Shown here piece after piece: positions 29,564 to 39,397 of a stretch of DNA of 64,000 bases. Within the stretch, counting starts at the first letter, position 1. Each line of letters opens with the position of its first letter. The position numbers and the translations under genes were made by a program. Under the pieces are notes generated by a model that had not been told where the DNA came from, ran no database searches, and worked only from the letters and a program-made list of their open reading frames with translations. The DNA lies in contig NZ_CP010802.1 in NCBI RefSeq assembly GCF_001278055.1, positions 1,612,001 through 1,676,000 of the forward strand, given 5' to 3'. This stretch comes from Desulfuromonas soudanensis. Lineage in GTDB: Bacteria; Desulfobacterota; Desulfuromonadia; Desulfuromonadales; WTL.

Positions 29564-31474
29564 ATGAACGTGATCGATGCGACGGCTCTGCTCAAGAGTT
29601 ACGGTTCGCGCACCATCCTCGACGGGGTGACTTTCACCATTGCCGAGGGGGAAAAAGTCGGGATCATCGGCCGCAACGGCTGCGGCAAGTCGACTCTGCT
29701 GCGGATTCTCGGCGGGCTCGAGGACCGGGACGGCGGCGAACTGATCCGCCAGCGGGGGTTGACCGCCGCCTATCTCGCCCAGGAACCCGACCTCGATCCG
29801 GCTCTCACCATCCAGGAGACTCTCGACGCCTCCCTCTCCGATGCCCGGCAGCGCACCCGCCGCTACCAGGAGATCGCCGAGGAGCTGCAGTCATCCTCCA
29901 AGGAGGAGATGAACCGCCTGGTCGACGAACAGCAGCAGATCCAGGGGTGGCTCGATCACCACCAGGCCTGGAATCTCGACCATCAGGTGGCCGAAATCTG
30001 CAGCCGTTTCGGCATCGCCGACACCAGGCAGAAAATCGGGAAACTCTCCGGGGGATGGGTCAAGCGCGTCGCCCTGGCCGGTATTCTGCTGCGTCAGCCC
30101 GATCTCCTCCTTCTCGACGAGCCGACCAACCACCTCGATGCCGACACCGTCGCCTGGCTCGAAGAGATTCTGAAAAACTACCCCGGGGCGGTGATGCTGG
30201 TCACCCATGACCGGTATTTTCTCGACCGTGTGGTCAGCCGGATGTTCGAACTCGAGGAGGGGCTCCTGATCCAGTACCAGGGGGGATACAGCGCCTATCT
30301 CGAGCAGAAGCAGGCGAACCTGGTGGCTGAGGGACGCTCCCAGTCGCGGCTGATGAACCTGCTGCGCCGGGAGGAGGCCTGGCTGCATCGCGGCGCCAAG
30401 GCCCGGACGACCAAGCAGAAGGCGCGCATCGACCGGGTCGGCGACCTGCGGGACCAGAAGAAGACCGTCGGCACCCGCGAGGTGCGCCTCTCCTTCGATC
30501 CGCAGCAGCGCCTCGGCGGCACCATTCTCGAGCTCAAACATCTGGGGGTGGATTTCGCCGACCGCAACCTTTTTCGGGACGTGGACCTGATCCTGCGCAA
30601 GGGGGAGAGGGTCGGCATCCTCGGTCCCAACGGCTGCGGCAAGTCGACGCTGTTGAAAACCGTCCTCGGTGAACTGGCGCCGAGTTCGGGAACGGTGGTG
30701 CTCGGCAAAAACTCCCGCATCGGCTATCTGGACCAGGGACGCAGCGGGCTCGACCCCGAGCAATTCGTCCATGAGGCGGTCGGGCAGGGAGACTGGGTGA
30801 CCCTCCCCGGGGGCGACAAGCGTCACAAGGTCGGCTATCTGGAGGATTTTCTCTTCAGCCGCGACGAGCAGCGCAAGCGGATTTCCACCCTTTCGGGCGG
30901 CGAACGGGCCCGGCTCCTCCTCGCCAAGCTGATGCTCGAGGGGGCCAACCTGCTGATTCTCGACGAGCCGACCAACGATCTCGACATTCCGACCATGCAG
31001 GTGCTCGAGGAAGCTTTTGCCGAATTCCCCGGCTGCATCCTGGTGGTGACCCACGACCGCTACTTTCTCGACCGGGTCGCCACAGGGATCCTTCATTTCG
31101 AAGGGGAGGGGAGGGCCATCTTTCAGGAGGGAAACTACGACGATCTCTGCCGCGCCAAGGAGGCGCAGCTCCAGGCGGCCCGCGTCGAGGGGAAAAAGGC
31201 GGCGTCGGCCAAAGCCGAGGCAAAGGACGACTCGGGGCGCCGGAAACCGGGGCTCAGTTACAAGGAGCGACTGGAACTGACCGCCGTGGAGGAAAAGATT
31301 GCCGCCACGGAAATGCGCAAGGTCGAGCTGGAGGCGCTCCTTGCCGACCCGGCGACTCTCGCCGGCCACGAGCGCCTGCAGGAGATCACCCGGGAGTTAT
31401 CCCTTCTGGAAAGCGAACTGGCGGTTCATTTCAAACGCTGGGAAGAGCTGGAGCTGAAGAAAGAGGGGGTTTGA
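29564..31474 (+). CDS. uup: ABC-F family ATPase, Uup-like
   Basis: 636 aa with two ABC ATPase domains and no membrane segment. Walker A motifs are GRNGCGKST and GPNGCGKST; signature LSGG motifs are KLSGGWVKR and TLSGGERAR; Walker B regions end LLDEPTNHLD and ILDEPTNDLD. The C-terminal coiled coil (SYKERLELTAVEEKIAATEMRKVELEALL) is the Uup type. ABC-F proteins act on the ribosome or, for Uup, also affect recombination and transposon excision. The start ATG at 29564 follows AAAGGAA; 24 further codons upstream are unlikely. Confidence 0.92.
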   Translation: MNVIDATALLKSYGSRTILDGVTFTIAEGEKVGIIGRNGCGKSTLLRILGGLEDRDGGELIRQRGLTAAYLAQEPDLDPALTIQETLDASLSDARQRTRRYQEIAEELQSSSKEEMNRLVDEQQQIQGWLDHHQAWNLDHQVAEICSRFGIADTRQKIGKLSGGWVKRVALAGILLRQPDLLLLDEPTNHLDADTVAWLEEILKNYPGAVMLVTHDRYFLDRVVSRMFELEEGLLIQYQGGYSAYLEQKQANLVAEGRSQSRLMNLLRREEAWLHRGAKARTTKQKARIDRVGDLRDQKKTVGTREVRLSFDPQQRLGGTILELKHLGVDFADRNLFRDVDLILRKGERVGILGPNGCGKSTLLKTVLGELAPSSGTVVLGKNSRIGYLDQGRSGLDPEQFVHEAVGQGDWVTLPGGDKRHKVGYLEDFLFSRDEQRKRISTLSGGERARLLLAKLMLEGANLLILDEPTNDLDIPTMQVLEEAFAEFPGCILVVTHDRYFLDRVATGILHFEGEGRAIFQEGNYDDLCRAKEAQLQAARVEGKKAASAKAEAKDDSGRRKPGLSYKERLELTAVEEKIAATEMRKVELEALLADPATLAGHERLQEITRELSLLESELAVHFKRWEELELKKEGV

Positions 31475-31501
31475 CGGGGGGCAGATCGGCGGACTTCGCC
31501 G

Positions 31502-31537
31502 TTGACAAGGGTCGGGACAATCGTATACAGTATGCAA
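31502..31537 (+). promoter_or_regulatory. acnB promoter with GTATAC palindrome
   Basis: TTGACA (31502-31507), a 16-bp spacer and TATACA (31524-31529) form a good sigma-70 promoter. The -10 lies in TCGTATACAGTATGCAA (31521-31537), which matches the perfect icd palindrome at 13 of 17 positions, with core GTATAC-A-GTATGC. Same position relative to -35 as at icd. Confidence 0.7.
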
Positions 31538-31667
31538 TGTTTTGCCGCCGATGAGGTCGGAATAACGGCCTTTTTGCCGGCATAATTTCCCGATGAACAC
31601 CTTTTTTTCCAACCTCGCCGACCGGCCGGAGATCCGGCGCACCGGCAATATTCCATGGAGGAGAGAG

Positions 31668-34199
31668 ATGATCGAAGCTTATCTGAAACACGAACAGGAG
31701 CGCAATGCCCAGGGCATTCCCGCGCTTCCCCTCAACCCCGAGCAGGTCGCCGGACTCTGCAAACTGCTGCAGGCCCCCCCCGCCGGCAAAGAAGCCTTTT
31801 TGCTCCACCTTTTCAAGGAGCGGATCTCCCCCGGCGTCGATCCTTCGGCCGAGGTCAAGGCCGATTTCCTCGGCAAGCTCCTCAAGGGGAACGTCTCTTC
31901 GCCGCTGATTTCCAAGAAGGAGGCAATTCAGATCCTCGGGACCATGATGGGCGGCTATAACGTCAAGCCCCTGGTCGAGGCCCTCAAGGATTCCTCCCTG
32001 GCCGACGACGCTGCCTGCGCCCTCTCCGGCATCACCCTGGTCTACGACGCCTTCGACGAAATTCTCGCCCTCTCCAAAAGCAACGCCGCCGCCAAGAAGG
32101 TTATAGAGTCCTGGGCCAAGGCCGAGTGGTTCACCTCCAAACCGGCTCTGTCCGAGATCATCAAGGTCAAGGTGTTCAAGGTTGACGGAGAGATCAACAC
32201 CGACGACTTCTCCCCCGCCGGCGACGCCTGGAGCCGCCCGGACATCCCACTCCACGCCCTGGCCATGGGCAAGACCAGCTTCCCCAAAGGCAACGCCGAG
32301 ATTGCCAAGTTTCGCGCCGACGGTTTCCAGGTCGCCTTCGTCGGCGACGTGGTCGGCACCGGTTCGTCCCGCAAGTCGGCCTGCAACTCGGTCCTCTGGC
32401 ACATCGGCAACGAGATCCCCGCAGTCCCCAACAAAAAGACCGGCGGCGTCATCATCGGCGGCGTCATCGCTCCGATCTTCTTCAATACCGCCCAGGACTC
32501 CGGCGCCCTGCCCCTGAAGATGGACGTCGCCAAATTCAGCACCGGCGACGTGATCGTCATCAATACCAAAAAGGGTGAAGTCACCAACGAAGCCGGTGCC
32601 GTGCTCGCCACCTTCGACATTACGCCGAATACCGTCCCCGACGAGTTCCGCGCCGGCGGCCGCATTCCGCTGATCATCGGCCGCGCCCTGACCGACAAGG
32701 CCCGTGCCGCTCTCGGCCTGCCGGCAACCGACATCTTCACCCTGCCGGTCAACCCGACCCCGAAGGCGAAACAGGGCTACTCCCTGGCCCAGAAGATGGT
32801 CGGCAAGGCCTGCGGCGCCCCCGGCATCCTCCCGGGCACCGCCTGCGAGCCGAAGATGACCACCGTCGGTTCCCAGGACACCACCGGGCCGATGACCGCC
32901 GACGAGCTCAAGGAACTGGCCTGCCTCAAGTTCCTGTCGCCGATGTTCATGCAGTCCTTCTGCCACACCGCAGCCTATCCGAAACCGGCCGACGTCAAGA
33001 TGCACAAGGCCCTTCCCGGCTTTATCGCCGAGCGCGGCGGCGTCGCCCTGCGCCCCGGCGACGGCGTCATTCACTCCTGGCTCAATCGCCTGCTCCTCCC
33101 CGACACCGTCGGCACCGGCGGCGACAGCCACACCCGCTTCCCCATGGGGATCTCCTTCCCGGCCGGTTCCGGCCTGGTCGCCTTCGCCGGCGCCATGGGC
33201 TTCATGCCCCTGGACATGCCCGAGTCGGTGCTGGTGCGCTTCAAAGGCAAGCTCAATTCCGGCATCACCCTGCGTGACGCCGTCAATGCCATCCCCTACT
33301 GGGCCATCAAGCAGGGGCTCCTCACCGTGCCGAAGAAGAACAAGATCAACATCTTCAACGGCCGTATTCTCGAGATGGAAGGACTTCCCGAGCTCTCCGT
33401 CGAGCAGGCCTTCGAGCTCACCGACGCCGCCGCCGAGCGCAGCGCCGCCGCCGGCTGCATCCAGCTCTCCGAGAAATCGGTTTGCACCTACCTCCGTTCC
33501 AACGTCGCCCTGATGAAGAAGATGATCGCAGAGGGGTACAGCGATGCGAAGACCTTGCAGAATCGCATCGACGCCGTCAACGAGTGGCTGAAAAATCCCC
33601 AGCTCCTCAAGGCCGACGCCAATGCCGAGTACGCCGCGGTCATCGAGATCGACCTCGCCGAGATCACCGAGCCGATCCTCGCCTGCCCCAACGACCCGGA
33701 CGACGTCAAGCTCCTCTCCGCCGTCGCCGGTACGCCGATCCAGGACGTCTTCCTCGGCTCCTGCATGACCAACATCGGTCACTTCCGCGCCGCCGCCGAG
33801 ATCTGGCGCGGCCAGAAGTTCAACCCGGCTATCCGCACCTGGATCTGTCCGCCGACCCGCATGGATCAGCAGCAGCTCAAGGACGAGGCCATCTTCAGCG
33901 TTTACAGTGCCATGGGCGCCCGCATCGAGATCGCCGGCTGCTCCCTGTGCATGGGGAACCAGGCCCGCGTCCCCGACGGGGTCAACATGTTCTCCACCTC
34001 GACCCGCAACTTCGACGACCGCATCGGCAACGGCGCCAAGGTCTATCTCGGCTCCGCCGAACTCGGCGCGGTGACCACCAACCTCGGCAAGCTCCCCACT
34101 CCCGCCGAGTACCTTGCGGTCTACAAAGAGAAAGTCGCGCCCAAGGCCGAGCAGATCTACAAATACCTGCAGTTCGACGAGATGGCCGAATACAAATAA
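31668..34199 (+). CDS. acnB: Aconitate hydratase B
   Basis: Bifunctional aconitase, 843 aa, catalysing citrate to isocitrate through a 4Fe-4S cluster. The HEAT-like N-terminal domain ([20 protein letters not shown]) and swivel domain ([21 protein letters not shown]) precede the catalytic domains, the AcnB order. Cluster ligands are in [13 protein letters not shown] and [14 protein letters not shown]. The start ATG at 31668 follows GGAGGAGAGAG; an in-frame ATG 25 codons upstream has no ribosome site. The gene stands alone with its own promoter and terminator. Confidence 0.95.
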   Translation: MIEAYLKHEQERNAQGIPALPLNPEQVAGLCKLLQAPPAGKEAFLLHLFKERISPGVDPSAEVKADFLGKLLKGNVSSPLISKKEAIQILGTMMGGYNVKPLVEALKDSSLADDAACALSGITLVYDAFDEILALSKSNAAAKKVIESWAKAEWFTSKPALSEIIKVKVFKVDGEINTDDFSPAGDAWSRPDIPLHALAMGKTSFPKGNAEIAKFRADGFQVAFVGDVVGTGSSRKSACNSVLWHIGNEIPAVPNKKTGGVIIGGVIAPIFFNTAQDSGALPLKMDVAKFSTGDVIVINTKKGEVTNEAGAVLATFDITPNTVPDEFRAGGRIPLIIGRALTDKARAALGLPATDIFTLPVNPTPKAKQGYSLAQKMVGKACGAPGILPGTACEPKMTTVGSQDTTGPMTADELKELACLKFLSPMFMQSFCHTAAYPKPADVKMHKALPGFIAERGGVALRPGDGVIHSWLNRLLLPDTVGTGGDSHTRFPMGISFPAGSGLVAFAGAMGFMPLDMPESVLVRFKGKLNSGITLRDAVNAIPYWAIKQGLLTVPKKNKINIFNGRILEMEGLPELSVEQAFELTDAAAERSAAAGCIQLSEKSVCTYLRSNVALMKKMIAEGYSDAKTLQNRIDAVNEWLKNPQLLKADANAEYAAVIEIDLAEITEPILACPNDPDDVKLLSAVAGTPIQDVFLGSCMTNIGHFRAAAEIWRGQKFNPAIRTWICPPTRMDQQQLKDEAIFSVYSAMGARIEIAGCSLCMGNQARVPDGVNMFSTSTRNFDDRIGNGAKVYLGSAELGAVTTNLGKLPTPAEYLAVYKEKVAPKAEQIYKYLQFDEMAEYK

Positions 34200-34325
34200 G
34201 ACGGGGCAAGACCGAATAAGTTTGAAGCTCAAAGGCTGAAACGGTCAAGCTGGAACGTCCCGTCCGTGTCAATGCAAATCCGCACCACAAGGGTGTTGGC
34301 AGTTTTTCGATTGCAGCATTATTCA

Positions 34326-34363
34326 GGCCCGTAACCTCTTCAGGTTACGGGCCCTTTTTTTCC
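34326..34363 (+). terminator. acnB terminator
   Basis: A perfect 12-bp stem (GGCCCGTAACCT and complement) with a CTTC loop, followed by C and eight T. It lies 126 bp after the acnB stop and is a textbook intrinsic terminator. Confidence 0.95.
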
Positions 34364-34747
34364 GCATGAAATCTTGTCAGGGAACAGGGCGCGTAAGCGA
34401 AATGCCCCTGGATCAGGCCACTCCGGGATGGGTCTACCTAAAATGGAGGGTTACGGTGACGCGATCTTAACACTCTCCCCGCTTTGGGGAGGACTGCTGA
34501 TGGTGTCAGCCTACTCCGGATGGAGCGGGGGGAGGTAGACCGATCCTGTTTGATTATTGCCTGATCGTGCTCTGGTCTGGATAATAGGTCGGTATGCGCA
34601 GTGTCGATTGGTCCGGATGTTTGTAAATATCAATACGAAAGAACTACGCTGTTCCAAACCCTGCCCCCAAATCGAGAATTTGGGGGCGGTTTACTTAATT
34701 CCGCTATGGAAAACCGGGCCACGTCCCCTATTTCTTAATCTTCCCTG
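34364..34747. other. Intergenic region between acnB and hipA
   Basis: Non-coding stretch between two converging genes. It contains one hairpin (GCCCCCAAAT 34663-34672 with ATTTGGGGGC 34678-34687) 60 bp beyond the hipA stop, without a T tract, that could end hipA transcription. Nothing else is recognised. Confidence 0.55.
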
Positions 34748-36013
34748 TCATCGCTCGATGGAAAACGGATTCAGAAACTGCCGCCCCCACAGAAGGTTCC
34801 TCTCAACCGGGCTCAGCTCCGCCTCATCACAGACCCGCTCCCAATGGTCGCGAATGGCGGTTTCGATCCGGTCAATCACCGCGATAGCTGCCTGCCGGGA
34901 AAGCAGGAAGTGATGCGCGGCCGCCAGGCAGGTTTTGAGCTGACTGAACCTGTTTTCGCCGGTAATGAGCATGGCCTGAGTCGCTTCATTGCCGGTCCGA
35001 CCTTGAGGGCAAATATCGTAGGCCGGCGTCAAGGTCAGCTCTTTCCCATTCCAGAAAGCGGCGTGATTCCGGGCATGATCATCGGTATTGCCGCACAGGA
35101 CATTAAATACCAGCCGACCATAAAGCTCCTTGAGGGTTTCTCCTGATTGCGTAAAGCGATGTCGAATGATTTCGGCAAACTCTTCATAACTGGCATAACG
35201 GGCCGTCATCTCACTGAGGCCGAAGAGGGTCAGGGCGGAGACCATCGATTTTCGTGCCCATCCGGAATCGAGGGCAATACGGTCGAAGCGCTCAATCAAC
35301 AAAACATCCTTGCCGGCCGCCTTGACCAGCTTGACGGCAGCGGCCGAAAGCCCGGCCATGGAAGCCAGGCGCATGGCAACGTATTCAGCTTTGACGACGC
35401 TGTAGAGATCGCTGCTGGACGAAAATTTCGCGATATATTTACTGCCTTGATCTTCGATCAGGGCCTTGGGACGGGCACCGCCAATGGAGCTGCCATGGAA
35501 GAGCGCCTGATCCAGCTCGGCGGTTAATGGAACCCCCTGTTCCACCCGTTCGGCCGATGCCAGCAACTCTTCCAGACCGGCATTATGGGGAGTTCTCGGA
35601 ACGAATTCCGTGGGTGAGCGCTGAAAATCGAGCGCGCCAATCCGATCGGACCCCGATTCCAGGAGATAGGTGAGCTCATCCAGGCTGCCGGTATCCGCAT
35701 CCCGACCTTTGCGCCCGAACCGCTTGTTGATGATAACGCGTCGCCCCCAGGCATCGGGCGCGGCATCCCGAATGCAATTGGGGATCTCCAGGTCGCCTAG
35801 CAAGGGCAAAACCCCGGCCCGCAGAGGCAATTCCGGTTCATAAATCGGAATGGCAGGATTCTTGTCGTCTCTCCGATCAAGATAGCTTTTGCCATAGTTG
35901 AAATGGATGGTGCCGTTATCCGCTTCAAGCTTACCGGCGACCACAGGTTGCGTCTCACCGGGGAGCCATATCCAGACAAAGGCTTCTTTATTTTGCGGTT
36001 TAGAAGTCATCAT
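34748..36013 (-). CDS. HipA-like serine/threonine kinase toxin
   Basis: 421 aa with the HipA fold: N-terminal subdomain (LEADNGTIHFNYGKSYLDRRD to LRAGVLPLLGDLEIPNCIRDAAPDAWGRR), then GGARPKALIEDQGSKYIAKFSS with the ATP-binding Lys, and the catalytic loop NTDDHARNHAAF with YDICP after it. HipA toxins phosphorylate glutamyl-tRNA synthetase in E. coli; other family members have other targets. The ATG overlaps the hipB-like stop by 14 bp, so it is coupled to its antitoxin. Intact length. Confidence 0.87.
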   Translation of the reverse strand: MMTSKPQNKEAFVWIWLPGETQPVVAGKLEADNGTIHFNYGKSYLDRRDDKNPAIPIYEPELPLRAGVLPLLGDLEIPNCIRDAAPDAWGRRVIINKRFGRKGRDADTGSLDELTYLLESGSDRIGALDFQRSPTEFVPRTPHNAGLEELLASAERVEQGVPLTAELDQALFHGSSIGGARPKALIEDQGSKYIAKFSSSSDLYSVVKAEYVAMRLASMAGLSAAAVKLVKAAGKDVLLIERFDRIALDSGWARKSMVSALTLFGLSEMTARYASYEEFAEIIRHRFTQSGETLKELYGRLVFNVLCGNTDDHARNHAAFWNGKELTLTPAYDICPQGRTGNEATQAMLITGENRFSQLKTCLAAAHHFLLSRQAAIAVIDRIETAIRDHWERVCDEAELSPVERNLLWGRQFLNPFSIER

Positions 36014-36332
36014 CCACCGCCTTTGTCCTGTTTTTGATCCGTTTGGGGAGGAGAGCGATTTTGCTTTGCGTCAGTTCGATACTGGTTGCAAGTGCCCGGT
36101 TTTCCTGCACAAACAGAGGAACGCCCACCAGGGTGGCGACTTCGAACACCAGCCCGATGGACGGAGACATTTCACCGGCCTCGATCTTCTGGAGTGTCGC
36201 TCTGGAAATGCCGGCCCTGGATGCAAGGTTTTGCTCAGACCAGTGGCGCTCTTTGCGTCCGAGCTTGATCTGTTGGCCGAGCAAAAAAGCGGCTTCCTTG
36301 GCGTATTTTGAATAAGCTCTTTGTTTTATCAT
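36000..36332 (-). CDS. HipB-like HTH antitoxin
   Basis: 110 aa with an Xre/Cro helix-turn-helix (SEQNLASRAGISRATLQKIEAGEMSPSIGLVFEVATLVGV). It should bind the HipA-like toxin and repress the operon. The start at MIKQRAYSKYAKEAAF (36332) is preferred to the longer frame because an operator-like sequence (36384-36400) would otherwise lie in the coding region. The Shine-Dalgarno is poor, so the start remains uncertain. Base composition around it is AT-rich compared with its neighbours, suggesting acquisition. Confidence 0.83.
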   Translation of the reverse strand: MIKQRAYSKYAKEAAFLLGQQIKLGRKERHWSEQNLASRAGISRATLQKIEAGEMSPSIGLVFEVATLVGVPLFVQENRALATSIELTQSKIALLPKRIKNRTKAVDDDF

Positions 36333-36383
36333 ATCCAATCCAAATATGAAGCGACCGAAATAATAGCCATCAGGATAGCTAAG

Positions 36384-36480
36384 GGCCACTATATTGGTCA
36401 TTTTTCTGATTTCCAAGAAATAATTGATAATTGGCTAAAATAATATCCTTAAGCCCATCTAATGACCATCATATTGATCA
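36384..36480. promoter_or_regulatory. Tandem operators of the hipBA-like pair
   Basis: Two imperfect palindromes, GGCCACTATATTGGTCA (36384-36400) and GACCATCATATTGATCA (36464-36480), match at 13 of 17 positions and start 80 bp apart. The distal one overlaps a possible minus-strand -35; TATTAT lies 17 bp further on. Arrangement fits cooperative HipB-type autorepression by DNA looping. Confidence 0.55.
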
Positions 36481-36604
36481 TTGTGTGCATTTTTCATTCC
36501 GGAGACGAGAAAGGGGCGGGGACCTTTATTGAAAAGTCGCCTCCCCCTTTTCCTCTTCACTTCGGAGTCGTTCGCCGTACCAATAGGCGGCCTTGACGCC
36601 GCCG

Positions 36605-37105
36605 TTAACACCCGGACAGCGCTTCCGGTTTTTCCGGGTACCGCGCCCCGGCAATCTGGATCTGCGCGGTCGATACGTCGATCTCGCGCAGATCGCCGGG
36701 TGTGAGTTCGATGTTCAAGGCGCCGATGTTCTCGTCCAACCGTTCCAGCTTGGTGGTCCCCGGAATCGCCACGATCCACCGCTTTCGGGCCAGCAGCCCG
36801 GAGAGGGCGATCTGGGACGGGGTTCCCTTCTGCTGCGCGGCGATCGTGCCGAGCAGATCGACCAGAGCTTGATGAGCCTTCAATGCCTCGGGGGTAAAGG
36901 GCGGCAGGGTAGTGGGGAAATCGCTGCTGTCGAAGGTCATCCTTTCATCCAACTTGCCGGTGTGGAAGCCTTTCCCCGGCGGGCTGTAGGGGACAAGACC
37001 AATTCCAAGTTCTTCCGGAGTCGACAGCAAGCCTTCTTCCGGTCGTCCGAATCAGAGCGAGTACTCGTTTTGGACAGCGCCCAACGGAGCGCGACGCAAA
37101 CGCAT
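36605..37105 (-). pseudogene. Aldo/keto reductase remnant
   Basis: The C-terminal 140 codons (STPEELGIGLVPYSPPGKG to LSGC) are clearly aldo/keto reductase, but the N-terminal two-thirds with the catalytic Tyr/Lys are missing. Reading upstream in the same frame gives AVQNEYSL, then TGA at 37052-37054 where the family has Trp (EYSLW), so there is a nonsense mutation as well as truncation. Homology fades near 37105. A decayed gene next to the toxin-antitoxin pair. Confidence 0.8.
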
Positions 37106-37198
37106 ATATAGGTTATGATATATTGCAGGGGCGGGATGTTCGATTCAGCCCCTCCGGCTGCGCCGGTTCCCCCGCCCATGACCGGAAAAGGAGATCCG

Positions 37199-37912
37199 TT
37201 GAAATTTATCCTTGCTCTCATCACTGTAGCGGCGCTGACTCTGCCGGCCTTTGGTGCAGTCACCCCCGAGCCCTATGTCGCCACCTACGCCGTAAGTTAT
37301 CGCGGTTTTTCCGTCGGGGAACTCCGGTTCGAGTTGCGCAGGGAGGAGCCGGAGCGGTTTGTCCTGGAAGTACGTGCATCACCCCATCTTCTCGCCCGAA
37401 TTTTTGTCGGTCGCAAAGCCCTTGAACGAAGCGTCATGCAGATCGACGAAGAGGGGGTTCGTCCTCTCTCCTGGTTTGTGGAAGACGGTAAGTCCGGGGA
37501 CCGAAAGGACGGTGCCCTCGATTACGACTGGGACGGGGGTCGGGTGAGCGGCAACGTGGATGGAAAGCAGGTCGTGCTCCCCACCGAAGCGGGGCTGCAG
37601 GACCGCACCTCCCTACAGGTAGCCGTCATGACGAAACTATTGCGAGGAGAGGAGCCCGGCGCCATCTCCGTGCTCGACAGCGACAGGGTCAGGCACTACA
37701 GCTATGACCGCCTGGGGGTCGAACGGATAAGGACGGAAGCCGGTGAATTCGAAACGGTTCTCTTCGTCAGCACCCGCATCGGCTCGAGCCGTCTTTCGCG
37801 GGTCTGGCATGCGCCGTCTCTTGGCTACCTTCCGGTTCGCGCCGAGCAGTTGCGCAAGGGGAAGGTTGAGACGGTGATGGAACTTCTCCGCCTGGAGCGC
37901 AAGGTGGATTGA
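37199..37912 (+). CDS. Exported DUF3108-family protein
   Basis: 237 aa with a signal peptide (MKFILALITVAALTLPAFGA) and the DUF3108 pattern: YVATYAVSYRGFSVGELRFELRREEPERF, YDWDGGRVSG and LGVERIRTEAGEFETV..W. The predicted fold is a beta-rich periplasmic or surface protein; function unknown. A TTG start at 37199 is chosen because AAGGAG sits 5 bp before it and the signal peptide begins there; an ATG seven codons earlier is possible. Confidence 0.8.
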   Translation: MKFILALITVAALTLPAFGAVTPEPYVATYAVSYRGFSVGELRFELRREEPERFVLEVRASPHLLARIFVGRKALERSVMQIDEEGVRPLSWFVEDGKSGDRKDGALDYDWDGGRVSGNVDGKQVVLPTEAGLQDRTSLQVAVMTKLLRGEEPGAISVLDSDRVRHYSYDRLGVERIRTEAGEFETVLFVSTRIGSSRLSRVWHAPSLGYLPVRAEQLRKGKVETVMELLRLERKVD

Positions 37913-37936
37913 CGCGCCGCCAGGGAAACCGCCGGG

Positions 37937-39382
37937 TTACTTGGTGGTGCCCTCCTCCTCGAGGAGGCTCTCCCCCTCGTCCGGGCTCCGCCCCTTGCGG
38001 GCCTGCTCCCGCAACTGTCCATCCTCGCTGGTAAGATCCCCCTCGGCTTCCGTTGTGACCGCTTCCGGAAACGAGGGAGAGGGTTCGAGGGGGACCTCCT
38101 GCGAGCCCTGCGGAGGAAGCGATTCCAGCATCCGCACCGGGACACCCTCGGGGAAGAGGATCTCCCTCGCCTCGTCGGGCATGGAAATCCCCTCCTTCTC
38201 GAAGGCTCGTTTCACCAGGCGGATCAGCGACGACCTGACCTTGAGGCCGTTGTAGGCCGAGCCGTCGTACCAGAAGTAGATCTTCAGGTTCACCGTCGCC
38301 GAGCCGAGGGCATCGACAAGGACCAGGGCTTCCGGATCATTGAGGACCGCGGGGTGCTCCTGAAGGATTCCCAGGGCGATCTTCTGAGCGAAGGCCACCT
38401 CGTTCTCGAAGCCGATCCCCACCTCGAAGATCTCCCTCCGGTTGGGGTTGGCCGTGTAGTTTCGTATGATGCTCTTGTAGACGGTGGCGTTGGGGATCTG
38501 CACATGGTTGCCGTCGAGGTTCATCAGGGTCGTTCCGCGGGTCGTGACCCTCTGGACAATGCCGCTGTGGCCGGAGATCTCCACCAGGTCGCCAGCCCGG
38601 AAGGGATTGCGGACGCTGAGAAGGATGCTGGCCAGATAGTTCTCGAGAATGTCGCGGAAGGCAATTCCGGCAACCAGACCGGCGACTCCGGTGCCGCCGA
38701 GAACCGTAGCGGCAAGGAAGGAGAGGCCGGCGACCCGCAGGACGAGGTAGAAGCCGACCAGGAAGACGAGGATGCTCAGAACCCGCGCCGCGACATCGCG
38801 CAGCAGGGGACTGAGCCTGTAATCGAAAACCCTCTGGAATCCCAGGGCGGTCAGGCGGGTGGTGGCCCCGACAAGGAGGAGGACGATGAGGCCGAGGCCC
38901 AGCCGCGGCAGCCGCTGAACGGTCCGCTCCCAGAGTGCCTGCAGCTCCTCTAGGGCCGGGGAGAGGTCCCAGGGGGACTTCTCAGCGACCCGGATGCGAT
39001 TGACCACCGCCACGACATCCCGGGTCTTACCGGCCAGATCCCCGGCCCAGGCCCGGTAATCCACAGAAGCGGTGCGTCCGTCGAGAAAAACCACTCCTTC
39101 CCCGACCTCCACGGAAATCTCCGAAAACCAGCCGGTCGTCCGGAGTATTCGCGTCAGCCGCCACTCGATCGCTTCGTCGCTCGAACCAGGCCGGACCTCG
39201 ATCTGGGCGGCGACCCGTGCGTCCTCCCCGGCGCCGGTGTTCCCCCCGCTTTCCTGTCCCGATGCCGTCGCGGCAAGGAGGGACGAAGCCACCCCGAGGA
39301 CGAGGATTCCGAGAAGCAGCAGCCGGGGGACGTTGCTGGGCATCCCCGTCAGTCGACCTTTGAAACCGCACCAAAAACGCAT
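37937..39382 (-). CDS. MscS-family mechanosensitive channel with BON-like domain
   Basis: 481 aa. Signal peptide, a periplasmic BON-like domain (about 55-115, WRLTRILRTTGWFSEISVEVGEGVVFLDG), four TM helices, and the MscS pore helix and beta domain (GTGVAGLVAGIAFRDILENYLASILLSVRNPFRAGDLVEISG). The C-terminal tail is acidic and Ser/Glu-rich. It opens under membrane tension to release solutes. GAGGGG precedes the ATG, 15 bp after the DUF2254 gene. Confidence 0.9.
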   Translation of the reverse strand: MRFWCGFKGRLTGMPSNVPRLLLLGILVLGVASSLLAATASGQESGGNTGAGEDARVAAQIEVRPGSSDEAIEWRLTRILRTTGWFSEISVEVGEGVVFLDGRTASVDYRAWAGDLAGKTRDVVAVVNRIRVAEKSPWDLSPALEELQALWERTVQRLPRLGLGLIVLLLVGATTRLTALGFQRVFDYRLSPLLRDVAARVLSILVFLVGFYLVLRVAGLSFLAATVLGGTGVAGLVAGIAFRDILENYLASILLSVRNPFRAGDLVEISGHSGIVQRVTTRGTTLMNLDGNHVQIPNATVYKSIIRNYTANPNRREIFEVGIGFENEVAFAQKIALGILQEHPAVLNDPEALVLVDALGSATVNLKIYFWYDGSAYNGLKVRSSLIRLVKRAFEKEGISMPDEAREILFPEGVPVRMLESLPPQGSQEVPLEPSPSFPEAVTTEAEGDLTSEDGQLREQARKGRSPDEGESLLEEEGTTK

Positions 39383-39397
39383 GTTAGACCCCTCGTC

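Noticed and set aside
31431-34232. A 933-codon open frame antisense to acnB
   Set aside because: It mirrors the GC-rich codons of acnB, is rich in Gly/Asp/Val as expected for such shadows, lacks a ribosome site, and AcnB is certain.
34557-34913. A plus-strand frame reading into hipA
   Set aside because: Half of it is antisense to hipA and the rest has no support.
37080-37112. GACGCAAACGC as a possible GEMM riboswitch fragment
   Set aside because: The conserved GGCAAACC partner, tetraloop stem and receptor are missing; the sequence is explained by the aldo/keto reductase remnant.
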